Source: JBBQNY01 sp038221545 (GTDB lineage Bacteria > Pseudomonadota > Gammaproteobacteria > Xanthomonadales > Ahniellaceae). From it: a stretch of 9,402 nucleotides of DNA. Location: assembly GCA_038221545.1 (NCBI GenBank), contig JBBRIE010000109.1, forward strand, positions 1 to 9,402. Reading direction: 5' to 3'. This document shows, piece after piece, positions 1 through 6,188 of this stretch. Each line of letters begins with the position of its first letter. Position 1 is the stretch's first letter. The notes beneath the pieces were generated by a model, which was given only the letters and a program-made list of their open reading frames with translations, had not been told where the DNA came from and searched no databases. Position numbers and translations under genes: made by a program.

Positions 1-1
1 G

Positions 2-2026
2 CTCGTCGCGATCCGCGGCGACGACGCGGACCCTTTCAGCCGCGGCCACATCTGCCCGAAGGGCAACGCGATCCTCGACCTCGAATCCGATCCCGACCGG
101 TTGCGGCGGCCGCTGCGCAGGCACGGCGACGCGTGGCACGAGATCGGCTGGGACGAGGCCTTCGCGTTCGCGGGGGAGAGGCTCGCTGCGATCCAGCGCG
201 AGCATGGCGCCAACGCGGTGGGCGCGTATCTCGGCAATCCGACGGTGCACCACTTCGGCCATATCGCCTACCTGCCCACGTTGCTGCGGGCGTTGCGGTC
301 ACAAAACGTGTACTCCGCGTCGTCGGTCGACCAGTGGCCGCACCAGTTCGTGAACTGGCTGATGTTCGGACACCAGTTCCTGCTGCCGATCCCGGACATC
401 GACCGCTGCGACTATTTCCTGATGCTGGGGGCGAATCCGGTCGCCTCGAACGGCAGCCTCATGACCGCCCCGGGCATCGCCAAACGACTCAAGGCGCTGA
501 CCGCGCGCGGCCGGTTGGTGGTCGTGGATCCACGGCACACGGAGACCGCCGGGATCGCGAGCGAGCACATCTTCATCCGGCCCGGCAGCGATGCCTGGCT
601 GCTCGTCGCGCTGGTGCAGGAACTCGCGCGCGTCAGTGCGCCGAGGCTGGATGCCTACGCCGGCAGGATCGCGGGCTGGGACGCGGCGCTCGCGGCGATC
701 CTCGCGATCGACACATCGGCGCTCACGGAGCGCACCGGCATCGACTGCGAACGCGTGCGCCGCCTCGCGGCCGACCTGCATGCGGCGCCGCGCGCGGCGG
801 TGTACGGGCGCATCGGCGTGTCGACGCAGCGCCACGGCACCCTCTGCCAATGGCTGATGCAGATCCTCAATCTATACACCGGCAACCTCGATCGCGAAGG
901 CGGCGTGTTGCCCAACGACCCAGTCATGCCGATCACCGGGCCCGGCACGTTGCCCGGCCATCGCGCGCGCTGGTCGAGCCGCGTGCGCGGCCTGCCCGAG
1001 TTCGCGGGCGAACTGCCCGTCGCGGTGCTCGCCGAGGAAATCCTGACGCCGGGTCCGGGGCAGGTACGCGCACTGCTGACGTGCGCGGGCAACCCGGTGC
1101 TGTCGACCCCGAACGGTCGCGTGCTCGAAGGCGCACTGTCGTCGCTCGAGTTCATGCTGTCGATCGACGTCTGCATCAACGAGACCACGCGCTTCGCGGA
1201 CCTGATTCTGCCACCGGCCTCGCCACTCACGCAGCATCACTACGACAACGTGTTCAACGCGTTCGCCGTGCGGTACGTCGCCCGGCTCAACATGCCGTTC
1301 ATGCCGGTGCCGCAAGGCCAGCGCGCCGACTGGCAAATCGTCGACGGCCTCGGCGCCGCGTTCTGCCGCGAGGCCGGCAAGCCCTGGACCGCGTTGCCCG
1401 AACCACGCGCGATGATCGCGGCGGGCCTCGCGCGCGGCGACAGCGGGCTGACACTGGAAGCGCTCGAAGCCGCCCCGCACGGGCTCGACCTCGGTCCATT
1501 GCGACCTTCGCTGTTGCGCAGGCTCGAGACCGCGAGCGGCATGATCGAGTGCGCGCCGGCATTGATGTTGGAGGCGCTGGCGACTCTGGCAGGAGAAGGG
1601 TTTGCGACGAGTGCGAGTGAGGCGCGCGCCGAGGGGTTCCTGTTACTCATTGGCCGGCGTGAACTGCGCAGCAACAATTCCTGGATGCACAACGCGCCGC
1701 GCCTGATCAAGGGCAAGCCGCGCCACCACCTGCTGGTGCACACCGACGATCTCGCCGCGCGGGGCATTGGCGATGGCGACCGCGTACGCGTGCGTTCCGC
1801 ATCCGGCGAGATCGAGGTCGAGGTCCGGCGTAGCGACGACGTGATGCCGGGCGTCGCCTGCCTGCCGCATGGCTTCGGCCACCGCCGCGGCGGCACGCGG
1901 CAGTCGCGCGCAATGCACGTGGACGGCGCCAGTTACAACGACCTCACCGCGTCGACCGCGCTCGATGCGCCCTCCGGCAACGCGGCGCTGAGCGGCGTGC
2001 CGATCTGGATCGAGGCAATCTCATGA
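2..2026 (+). CDS. Molybdopterin (bis-MGD) oxidoreductase, 5' end outside window
   Basis: Large catalytic subunit of the prokaryotic molybdopterin oxidoreductase superfamily (BisC/formate dehydrogenase-like), a redox enzyme of unknown substrate. The frame is open from base 2, giving 674 visible residues. Visible residues 14-21 (SRGHICPKG region, Cys codon 53-55) are the end of the N-terminal 4Fe-4S domain. The first three cluster cysteines, roughly 50-60 residues, must lie upstream. Family marks follow: GNPTVHHFG, SASSVDQWPHQ (314-346), LGANPVASNGS, VVDPRHTETA and FIRPGSDA. The C-terminal molydopterin-dinucleotide-binding domain runs from about 1630 and includes GRRELRSNNSWMHN and LPHGFGHRRGG. 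No Cys or Sec sits at the usual Mo-ligand segment (SASSVDQ), so the ligand may be Ser or Asp; this is inference. No twin-arginine signal can be judged because the N-terminus is missing. The stop overlaps the next start as ATGA, so the two are coupled. The exact reaction cannot be called. Confidence 0.95.
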   Translation, partial: LVAIRGDDADPFSRGHICPKGNAILDLESDPDRLRRPLRRHGDAWHEIGWDEAFAFAGERLAAIQREHGANAVGAYLGNPTVHHFGHIAYLPTLLRALRSQNVYSASSVDQWPHQFVNWLMFGHQFLLPIPDIDRCDYFLMLGANPVASNGSLMTAPGIAKRLKALTARGRLVVVDPRHTETAGIASEHIFIRPGSDAWLLVALVQELARVSAPRLDAYAGRIAGWDAALAAILAIDTSALTERTGIDCERVRRLAADLHAAPRAAVYGRIGVSTQRHGTLCQWLMQILNLYTGNLDREGGVLPNDPVMPITGPGTLPGHRARWSSRVRGLPEFAGELPVAVLAEEILTPGPGQVRALLTCAGNPVLSTPNGRVLEGALSSLEFMLSIDVCINETTRFADLILPPASPLTQHHYDNVFNAFAVRYVARLNMPFMPVPQGQRADWQIVDGLGAAFCREAGKPWTALPEPRAMIAAGLARGDSGLTLEALEAAPHGLDLGPLRPSLLRRLETASGMIECAPALMLEALATLAGEGFATSASEARAEGFLLLIGRRELRSNNSWMHNAPRLIKGKPRHHLLVHTDDLAARGIGDGDRVRVRSASGEIEVEVRRSDDVMPGVACLPHGFGHRRGGTRQSRAMHVDGASYNDLTASTALDAPSGNAALSGVPIWIEAIS

Positions 2027-2931
2027 ACCGCTTCGCACGTGCCGCCGCTCACGGGGCCTACTTGGCGCTGGTCGCCTGCGCGGTTCTTGTGGCAGGTATG
2101 GCGCTCGCACACCCCGGCTCGGCGATCGAGGTCGCGCAAGACGGCCGCACGTACCTGGTCGACACCGGTGGCGGCGTGTTCGTGGTCGAACGCGACGGCA
2201 CGCTCGGCCGCCGTAAAGGGCCGGCGCTGCACTGGTTCGCGCTGGATGAGTCTTCGCGCCTCGCCAATACACGCTGGCCAGCAATTGCGGGCGGCGAGAT
2301 CGTGTCGGTCGGGCGTGAGCCGACGCTCGTGTTCTCGAGCGACTTCCCGGTCGCGATCGGCAGCGATGGCGCGCTGTACTACCCTTTTTTCGAGGGCGGT
2401 AGCCGGTGGCGGATCGTGCGGGTCGCGCCTTCAGGCGCACGTTCGATACGTGCCAACCCGCAGACGAAGCTGCGGGCGGATGGCAGCATGAGCTGGATCA
2501 ACGGGATGGCAAGCGCTGCGCAGGGCGCGCTGTACTTCACGCACGATGCGTCGATCCACAGGATCAGCGCGGCTGGCGTCGTGACCACCGTGGCTGACAA
2601 TGTGCGCGTGCCGGGCTGCAAGCGGATTCCCGGTGTCGAGGTACAGTCGGGACCGTATCTCCGCGGTCTCGACGTTGCCCCCAACGGCACGGTGTTCGTG
2701 GCCGCCTCGGGCTGCGGCGCGTTGCTGATGGTCGATCTTGAGGGTCGCGTCAGGCCGGTGTTGCGTTCGAGACCTCCCTATTCGCCCACGGCGGTGTCGG
2801 TATCGAACGGCGAGATCTTCGTACTGGAGTACCTGCACACCGATTCCGATGACCGCGAGGAATGGTTGCCGCGCGTTCGCAGGATCGGCCGCGACGGGAA
2901 TGTCGCCACCCTCGTTTCGGGGACCCGCTGA
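2023..2931 (+). CDS. Exported NHL/SMP-30-like beta-propeller protein, unknown function
   Basis: 302 residues. The N-terminus has a short basic stretch, a hydrophobic core (residues 12-28) and an ALA motif at 27-29, as in a Sec signal peptide cleaved before HPG. An LVAC at 16-19 resembles a lipobox but sits inside the hydrophobic core, so a lipoprotein is less likely. The mature part repeats a pattern of 'xDGxxYxxD/xxGxIxRIxxxGxV' units (for example EVAQDGRTYLVD, IGSDGALYYP, DVAPNGTVFVAAS, VSNGEIFVLE, RIGRDGNVATL). This is typical of five or six NHL or SMP-30/gluconolactonase-like propeller blades. Two cysteines, in VPGCK and SGCGA, could form a disulfide. The ATG overlaps the oxidoreductase stop (ATGA) and has GAGG at 2012-2015, 7 nt upstream. 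Coupling suggests a job linked to the oxidoreductase, perhaps as a periplasmic partner, but no enzymatic residues could be assigned. The fold is inferred from repeat pattern alone. Confidence 0.85.
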   Translation: MNRFARAAAHGAYLALVACAVLVAGMALAHPGSAIEVAQDGRTYLVDTGGGVFVVERDGTLGRRKGPALHWFALDESSRLANTRWPAIAGGEIVSVGREPTLVFSSDFPVAIGSDGALYYPFFEGGSRWRIVRVAPSGARSIRANPQTKLRADGSMSWINGMASAAQGALYFTHDASIHRISAAGVVTTVADNVRVPGCKRIPGVEVQSGPYLRGLDVAPNGTVFVAASGCGALLMVDLEGRVRPVLRSRPPYSPTAVSVSNGEIFVLEYLHTDSDDREEWLPRVRRIGRDGNVATLVSGTR

Positions 2932-2950
2932 TCGCGGCTTGCCGCCGCGA
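2932..2950. terminator. Hairpin between convergent genes, candidate bidirectional terminator
   Basis: TCGCGGC (2932-2938) and GCCGCGA (2944-2950) pair perfectly over 7 bp with a 5-nt loop. The hairpin starts one base after the stop codon of the propeller gene and lies 20 bp past the end of the minus-strand gene at 2971. There is no T-tract on either side, so it is not a classical intrinsic terminator. Position and symmetry suit a shared 3'-end structure. Confidence 0.4.
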
Positions 2951-2970
2951 CCAGCGCTCGATCCCTACGG

Positions 2971-4266
2971 TCAGCGAAGGTTCTCGAGGTTCAGCACCGC
3001 CGACAGCACCGACCCGAGCACCGAGAAGCCCCCGCTGGTCCGGCGGCCGTAGCGGCTGCGTGAGTAGTAACCGTCTTCGTAGCCACGACTGAAGCCCTGG
3101 CGGAAGTAGTGGTTGTAGTCATCCTGGCTCACGTAATAGCCGCTGTAACCGTAGTTGGCGTCCTGGTACGCGTACGAATCACGGTAGTTGTAGCGCCAGT
3201 CGTCCTCGCGATCGGCACGGCCTGCGGCGAAGCCTTCCTCGTATCCGACGTTGACCGCCTGGCGCAGCAGGTCCGCGCCGTATCGGTTCACCTGGTAGTA
3301 CCTGCCGCCACGCAGGTAGCGATAGCTTGGCGCCGTGTAAAAGTACGGGTCGTTGTTGTAGTCGAAGCGCCGGCTCTGCAGGGTCGCGTGCTGCTGGTGC
3401 AGGCGATCGTAGTAGCGCTGCTGGTAGCGGTACTGCGCAGTGCGGTTCTGCTCGCGCAGGCCCTGCGAGTACTGGCGCGACGCAAGCTGCTGCTGGTTGA
3501 GGCGGCGCTGGTACTGCGAGACGCGCTGCTGCTGTTGCGTGATCAGCGACCGTTGCTGCTCGCGCGAGAGGCGTTGCTGCTGGCGTTGCTGCTGCTGGAC
3601 CTGGCGTTGCGCCTGCTGCTGCTGGCGTTGCTGCTGCTGCCGCGCCTGCTGCTGGGCCTGCTGTTGACGCTGCTGCTGGGCTTGCTGCCGGGCCTGCTGT
3701 TGCTGCTCCTGCCCCATCGCTGCGCGCTGCTGCGAAGTCGTGCGCTGGTCGCGCGACTGTTGCGCCTGCTCCATACGTCGCTGCTGCAACTGCTGCTGCG
3801 AGTTCTGCAGCTGCTCCAGTTGCTCGCGCGTGATCTGTCGGCCCTGGCGCTTCTGCGCCTGTTGCTGCGCCTGTTGCTGCGCCTGTTGCTGCGCCTGTTG
3901 CTGCGCCTGCTGCTGCGCCTGCTGCTGGGCCTGCTGCTGGGCCTGCTGCTGGGCCTGCTGCTGGGCCTGTTGCTGGGCCTGCTGCTGGGCCTGCTGCTGG
4001 GCCTGCTGCTGCTGCGCCTGCTGTTGCTGCGCGGCCCGCTGCTGTGTGTAGTCGTCCGGATTGGCATCGCGGGCCTCGTCACCCTTGCGAACGCGATCAC
4101 CGCGAGCTTCCTGCCGCGCCTCGCGCTGCTGCTCACGTTCTTCCTTGCGCTGCTCCTTGTCCCCGTTCCCCTGCGCATGCGCAGGCGCGATCACGGTCAC
4201 AGCCATCAGTGCGCCGATGACCGATGCAAGGACGTTCCGATTGAATCTGACTCCGTTCATGGTCAT
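2971..4266 (-). CDS. Exported glutamine-rich repeat protein with Tyr/Gly-rich C-terminus
   Basis: 431 residues from ATG at 4266; a second in-frame ATG at 4260 is equally possible and neither has a strong Shine-Dalgarno site. A Sec signal peptide (hydrophobic residues 12-27) ends in AHA, with cleavage expected at 31/32. The mature protein has three parts. First is a charged Lys/Glu/Arg segment (about 33-75). Second is a very Gln-rich segment (about 76-290), which includes an array of QQQA tetrapeptides at about 87-138, then more QQ, QR and RQ runs, probably helical or coiled-coil. Third is a Tyr-, Asp- and Arg-rich tail holding two related motifs, GYEEGFAAG and GFSRGYEDGY, before a hydrophobic C-terminus. 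I do not recognise a named family. The coding strand is supported by the signal peptide and by the varied, tyrosine-rich tail; the opposite strand reads as low-complexity leucine. Envelope, matrix or stress roles are possible but unproven. Confidence 0.85.
   Translation of the reverse strand: MTMNGVRFNRNVLASVIGALMAVTVIAPAHAQGNGDKEQRKEEREQQREARQEARGDRVRKGDEARDANPDDYTQQRAAQQQQAQQQQAQQQAQQQAQQQAQQQAQQQAQQQAQQQAQQQAQQQAQQQAQQQAQQQAQKRQGRQITREQLEQLQNSQQQLQQRRMEQAQQSRDQRTTSQQRAAMGQEQQQQARQQAQQQRQQQAQQQARQQQQRQQQQAQRQVQQQQRQQQRLSREQQRSLITQQQQRVSQYQRRLNQQQLASRQYSQGLREQNRTAQYRYQQRYYDRLHQQHATLQSRRFDYNNDPYFYTAPSYRYLRGGRYYQVNRYGADLLRQAVNVGYEEGFAAGRADREDDWRYNYRDSYAYQDANYGYSGYYVSQDDYNHYFRQGFSRGYEDGYYSRSRYGRRTSGGFSVLGSVLSAVLNLENLR
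3853..4008. repeat. 12-bp tandem repeat array encoding (QQQA)n
   Basis: Thirteen consecutive 12-bp units, all within the glutamine-rich gene. On the + strand the order is four CTGCGCCTGTTG, two CTGCGCCTGCTG, then seven CTGGGCCTGNTG (six with CTG, one with TTG at 3961-3972). Each unit encodes four residues, so changes in copy number stay in frame and change protein length without switching the gene off. The blocks of identical variants suggest expansion in steps, one variant at a time. Degenerate units continue on both sides. Confidence 0.97.
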
Positions 4267-4284
4267 CTCGCTGGTAGGTCGACA

Positions 4285-4294
4285 ATGTGCACAT
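4285..4294. promoter_or_regulatory. ATGTGCACAT palindrome upstream of the Q-rich gene
   Basis: A perfect 10-bp palindrome, 18 bp upstream of the minus-strand start at 4266 and inside the divergent intergenic region. It would lie in the 5' leader or core promoter of the Q-rich gene, so it could be a small operator half. Palindromes this short also arise by chance. Confidence 0.2.
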
Positions 4295-4316
4295 CAGGCG
4301 CCTTTCGCGCTGTATG

Positions 4317-4339
4317 CCCGATGATTCGAACGAATCGGG
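4317..4339. promoter_or_regulatory. Inverted repeat in the divergent intergenic region, candidate operator
   Basis: GATTCG (4323-4328) and CGAATC (4331-4336) are perfect arms around AA. The outer CCCGAT (4317-4322) and ATCGGG (4334-4339) are also mutually complementary, so two alternative pairings are nested. The site sits in the 182-bp gap between the divergent genes starting at 4266 (-) and 4449 (+), roughly 50 bp and 110 bp from their starts. That is where a shared regulator would bind. The rest of the gap shows no convincing -35/-10 pair on either strand. Confidence 0.35.
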
Positions 4340-4448
4340 AGGCCGCTGGTTCAGCGAGCTGCCGTTCCCGTTCATCCGGCCGACAGTCGAGTGGCGTTGA
4401 CGGCCGAAAAGGAGTCTCATTCGCGGGTCGACGCGTTGGGGGAACGCC

Positions 4449-5030
4449 GTGGCACTTCGGGGAAGCTGGATTGCGTGGCTGGCGCTGGGTCTCATCGCAG
4501 CGGGATCTGCGCCGATGCATGCCGCGAGCAAGCAGGAACTGCGCGCGCGCTGCCTGTCCGCGATCGACGAGAGCGGCGCGCGCACCGGCGATGGCAAGTT
4601 CAGGGAATCGGCGATCGACCTTGCCGCAAGCGGCTTCCTGTTCCAATTCGACGAGCCCGGTGGCGGCACGTTCTTCTGCCAGATCTGCGATGACACGACC
4701 CCTGCGATCGAATGCGGCGCGGTGGGCCTCACACTCAACCATCGGCCGGCCGGTGGCGAATCGACGGCACTGCCCGCCGAGCTCGACCGCAAGTGCGCAT
4801 GGCACCTGCACCGCGAAGTCGGCGACCGCGCGGGCCGGGAGAAGATCCAGCATGCGCTCCTCGCGCGCATTGCCGTGGTGCCTGCGCATACCGACACGCG
4901 CTGGGTCTATCGCATGACGCTCGACGGCGAATCGTATCGTTGCGTCGTGCGCAGGACCGACGGCAGCTTCCGCGTCGAACAGCAGGCGGGCGAGGATTGG
5001 CGCGCGCTCGCCGCAGGCATCTTCTTCTGA
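4449..5030 (+). CDS. Small exported cysteine-containing protein, unknown function
   Basis: 193 residues with a GTG start, supported by GGGGGA at 4438-4443, 5 nt upstream. The N-terminus (MALRGSWIAWLALGLIAAG) is a Sec signal peptide with likely cleavage after MHA at residue 25. The mature protein carries six cysteines (35, 77, 80, 89, 116, 165), including a CQIC pair. An even number in an exported protein suggests up to three disulfides, though C77-x2-C80 plus C89 could also bind metal. The middle is Gly-rich (EPGGGTFFC) and the C-terminal third looks like beta strands (WVYRMTLDGESYRCVVRR, then GSFRVEQQAGEDW). It is followed after 12 bp by another small exported protein gene, so the two are probably one transcript. 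I do not recognise the family. Confidence 0.85.
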   Translation: MALRGSWIAWLALGLIAAGSAPMHAASKQELRARCLSAIDESGARTGDGKFRESAIDLAASGFLFQFDEPGGGTFFCQICDDTTPAIECGAVGLTLNHRPAGGESTALPAELDRKCAWHLHREVGDRAGREKIQHALLARIAVVPAHTDTRWVYRMTLDGESYRCVVRRTDGSFRVEQQAGEDWRALAAGIFF

Positions 5031-5035
5031 AGGAG
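5030..5035 (+). promoter_or_regulatory. Strong Shine-Dalgarno AAGGAG for the second exported protein
   Basis: AAGGAG lies 7 nt before the ATG at 5043. Its first A is the last base of the preceding TGA stop (5028-5030). This fixes the start and shows that the two genes are tightly packed in one operon. It is the best ribosome binding site in the window. Confidence 0.85.
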
Positions 5036-5042
5036 TGGACCC

Positions 5043-5597
5043 ATGCTCACCCTCGCCATCGCACTGCTCGCGCTGACCGCACCGTCGTCGCAAGCCGAAC
5101 GCTGCGCACATTCCGATCACGACGCGAGCTCCTCGATGATCTGCGTCAACCGCATCGGACATTGCACCGTCGTGTCGGTCGACGGCCACGAAACCACGCC
5201 GCTCAATGACGAGGCAACCGCGGCCCGCGTGCACGCCGTCAAGCATGGCGAGGACGTGTGCTGGCAGGTGGCGCAACCTGTGTCGACCCAGCTCCGGGTC
5301 AGCGCGAAGGGCGGCGGCCTGTTCCCTTCGTTCGTCGGCAACATCGAGCAGCTCAAGGTCAATGTGTATGCGCTCGACGACTACGACGCCGATGTCGACA
5401 GTCGCCTCGATTCGCTCAACGGCGTCGAGACCGTTGCCGATGGCGACCCGGACGGCACCTGGCAGTTGCGCGCCGAGCGCCCGCTGCCGGCAGGCGAATA
5501 CGTGATCGTGTTCCGCGTCTTCGGCGTCGGCAACTGGGACAAGCAGGCCGTGCTGCTCAGGCTCGATCCCGCGCTGGCGCCGGCCCCCGCGAGGTAG
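5043..5597 (+). CDS. Small exported protein with Cys/His-rich N-terminus, unknown function
   Basis: 184 residues. The short signal peptide has a hydrophobic core at residues 2-12 and a likely cleavage after SQA at 18. The mature N-terminus is rich in Cys and His (C21, H23, H26, C34, H40, C41, then H49, H64, H68, C73); four cysteines could make two disulfides or help bind metal. From about residue 82 to 175 the sequence has alternating hydrophobic strands (TQLRVSAKGG, LKVNVYALDD, GTWQLRAERPLPAGEYVIVFRVFG). This pattern resembles an extracellular beta-sandwich such as a pre-peptidase C-terminal-like domain, which is an inference from pattern. The second gene of a two-gene unit, it ends just before a convergent hairpin. 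No named family recognised. Confidence 0.85.
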   Translation: MLTLAIALLALTAPSSQAERCAHSDHDASSSMICVNRIGHCTVVSVDGHETTPLNDEATAARVHAVKHGEDVCWQVAQPVSTQLRVSAKGGGLFPSFVGNIEQLKVNVYALDDYDADVDSRLDSLNGVETVADGDPDGTWQLRAERPLPAGEYVIVFRVFGVGNWDKQAVLLRLDPALAPAPAR

Positions 5598-5600
5598 CGT

Positions 5601-5632
5601 GCGGCGCGTTCCCGGCGTAGCTTCCGCGCCGC
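5601..5632. terminator. Hairpin between convergent genes, candidate bidirectional terminator
   Basis: GCGGCGCG (5601-5608) and CGCGCCGC (5625-5632) pair perfectly over 8 bp around a 16-nt loop. It lies 4 bp after the stop at 5597 and 13 bp beyond the stop of the minus-strand phosphatase gene. No T-tract is present, so termination is inferred from its place and stability. Confidence 0.4.
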
Positions 5633-5645
5633 CAGCGTCGCGGAT

Positions 5646-6161
5646 TCAGTACGAAGTCAGGTCGAGCCGCACGTGCCCCTCGCCGTCGACGCCAACGCGG
5701 TAAAGGTTGCCGTAGTCGCCGTCGCCGAGCGGGGCGACCTCGCAGTTGCAGAGCGCGGCCACGAGGTCGGGCACGGTGTTGCTGTGGCCGACCACGAGCA
5801 CCGTTCCTCCTGCGTGACGATTCCGCAACTGCGCTGCGAACTCCGCCGCCGGTAGTCCGCCAGCGTATGTCGTCACGACAATGCCCGCGGCGCTTGCCGA
5901 AGGCTGCGCGGTCTGCTGCGTACGCGTGAACGCGGTCGAGTAGGCGGCGGCGAGCGGCTGGCCGTCGAGCAGCGTCGCCAGCGCGGCGGCGCGGGCCCGG
6001 CCGGCTTGCGTGAGCATGGGATCGCGCGGATCGTCGTCAGCCTTTTCCGCATGCCGAACGACGACGAACGTCACGCCCGGCGTCGGCTGCGGGCGCTGCG
6101 CGCCACAGGCGACGAGCAGCAGCAGGACCGACACGGCGGTAAAGAGGTACCGGGAATTCAT
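5646..6161 (-). CDS. Histidine phosphatase superfamily lipoprotein (SixA/Ais-like)
   Basis: 171 residues. The N-terminus is a lipoprotein signal with lipobox LVAC, Cys19 being the lipidation site, and a Pro/Gln linker follows. The catalytic RHAEK motif is at 36-40 (Arg36, nucleophile His37), the downstream YSTAFTRTQQTA segment supplies Arg80, and VVGHSN at 124-128 supplies the second histidine (His126). These are the core residues of the histidine phosphatase (branch 1) superfamily. The size and short core resemble SixA or Ais rather than phosphoglycerate mutase. The signal places it at the membrane facing the periplasm. GGAGA lies 6 nt before the ATG. It begins 27 bp after the lipid acyltransferase gene on the same strand, so the two are likely co-transcribed. 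Ais-type enzymes remove phosphate from lipopolysaccharide, so a lipopolysaccharide substrate is possible, but the actual substrate is unknown. Confidence 0.92.
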   Translation of the reverse strand: MNSRYLFTAVSVLLLLVACGAQRPQPTPGVTFVVVRHAEKADDDPRDPMLTQAGRARAAALATLLDGQPLAAAYSTAFTRTQQTAQPSASAAGIVVTTYAGGLPAAEFAAQLRNRHAGGTVLVVGHSNTVPDLVAALCNCEVAPLGDGDYGNLYRVGVDGEGHVRLDLTSY

Positions 6162-6188
6162 CGACTTTCTCCGCTGGCAAGCGTGGGC

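Noticed and set aside
133..1620. Long alternative frames inside the oxidoreductase gene, on both strands
   Set aside because: They are Arg/Ala/Pro-rich products of GC-rich codons in the wrong frame. The oxidoreductase frame carries clear conserved motifs throughout.
2068..2079. LVAC lipobox in the propeller protein
   Set aside because: The cysteine is in the middle of the hydrophobic core with about nine more apolar residues after it, then a good ALA cleavage site, so ordinary Sec export fits better.
3853..4008. CRISPR-like array
   Set aside because: The 12-bp units are contiguous without spacers and are translated as QQQA tetrapeptides within a gene.
4409..4414. AAGGAG resembling a strong ribosome binding site
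   Set aside because: No ATG, GTG or TTG start follows at suitable spacing with a credible product. The gene at 4449 has its own GGGGGA site.
4397..4425. TTGACG as a -35 box for the gene at 4449
   Set aside because: No acceptable -10 hexamer follows at 15-19 bp, so the promoter cannot be supported.
3109..4917. A 602-codon plus-strand frame, very rich in leucine
   Set aside because: It is antisense to the Q-rich gene; CAG-type codons read as CTG leucine on the other strand. It lacks a sensible domain pattern, and it also overlaps the well-supported exported protein gene at 4449.
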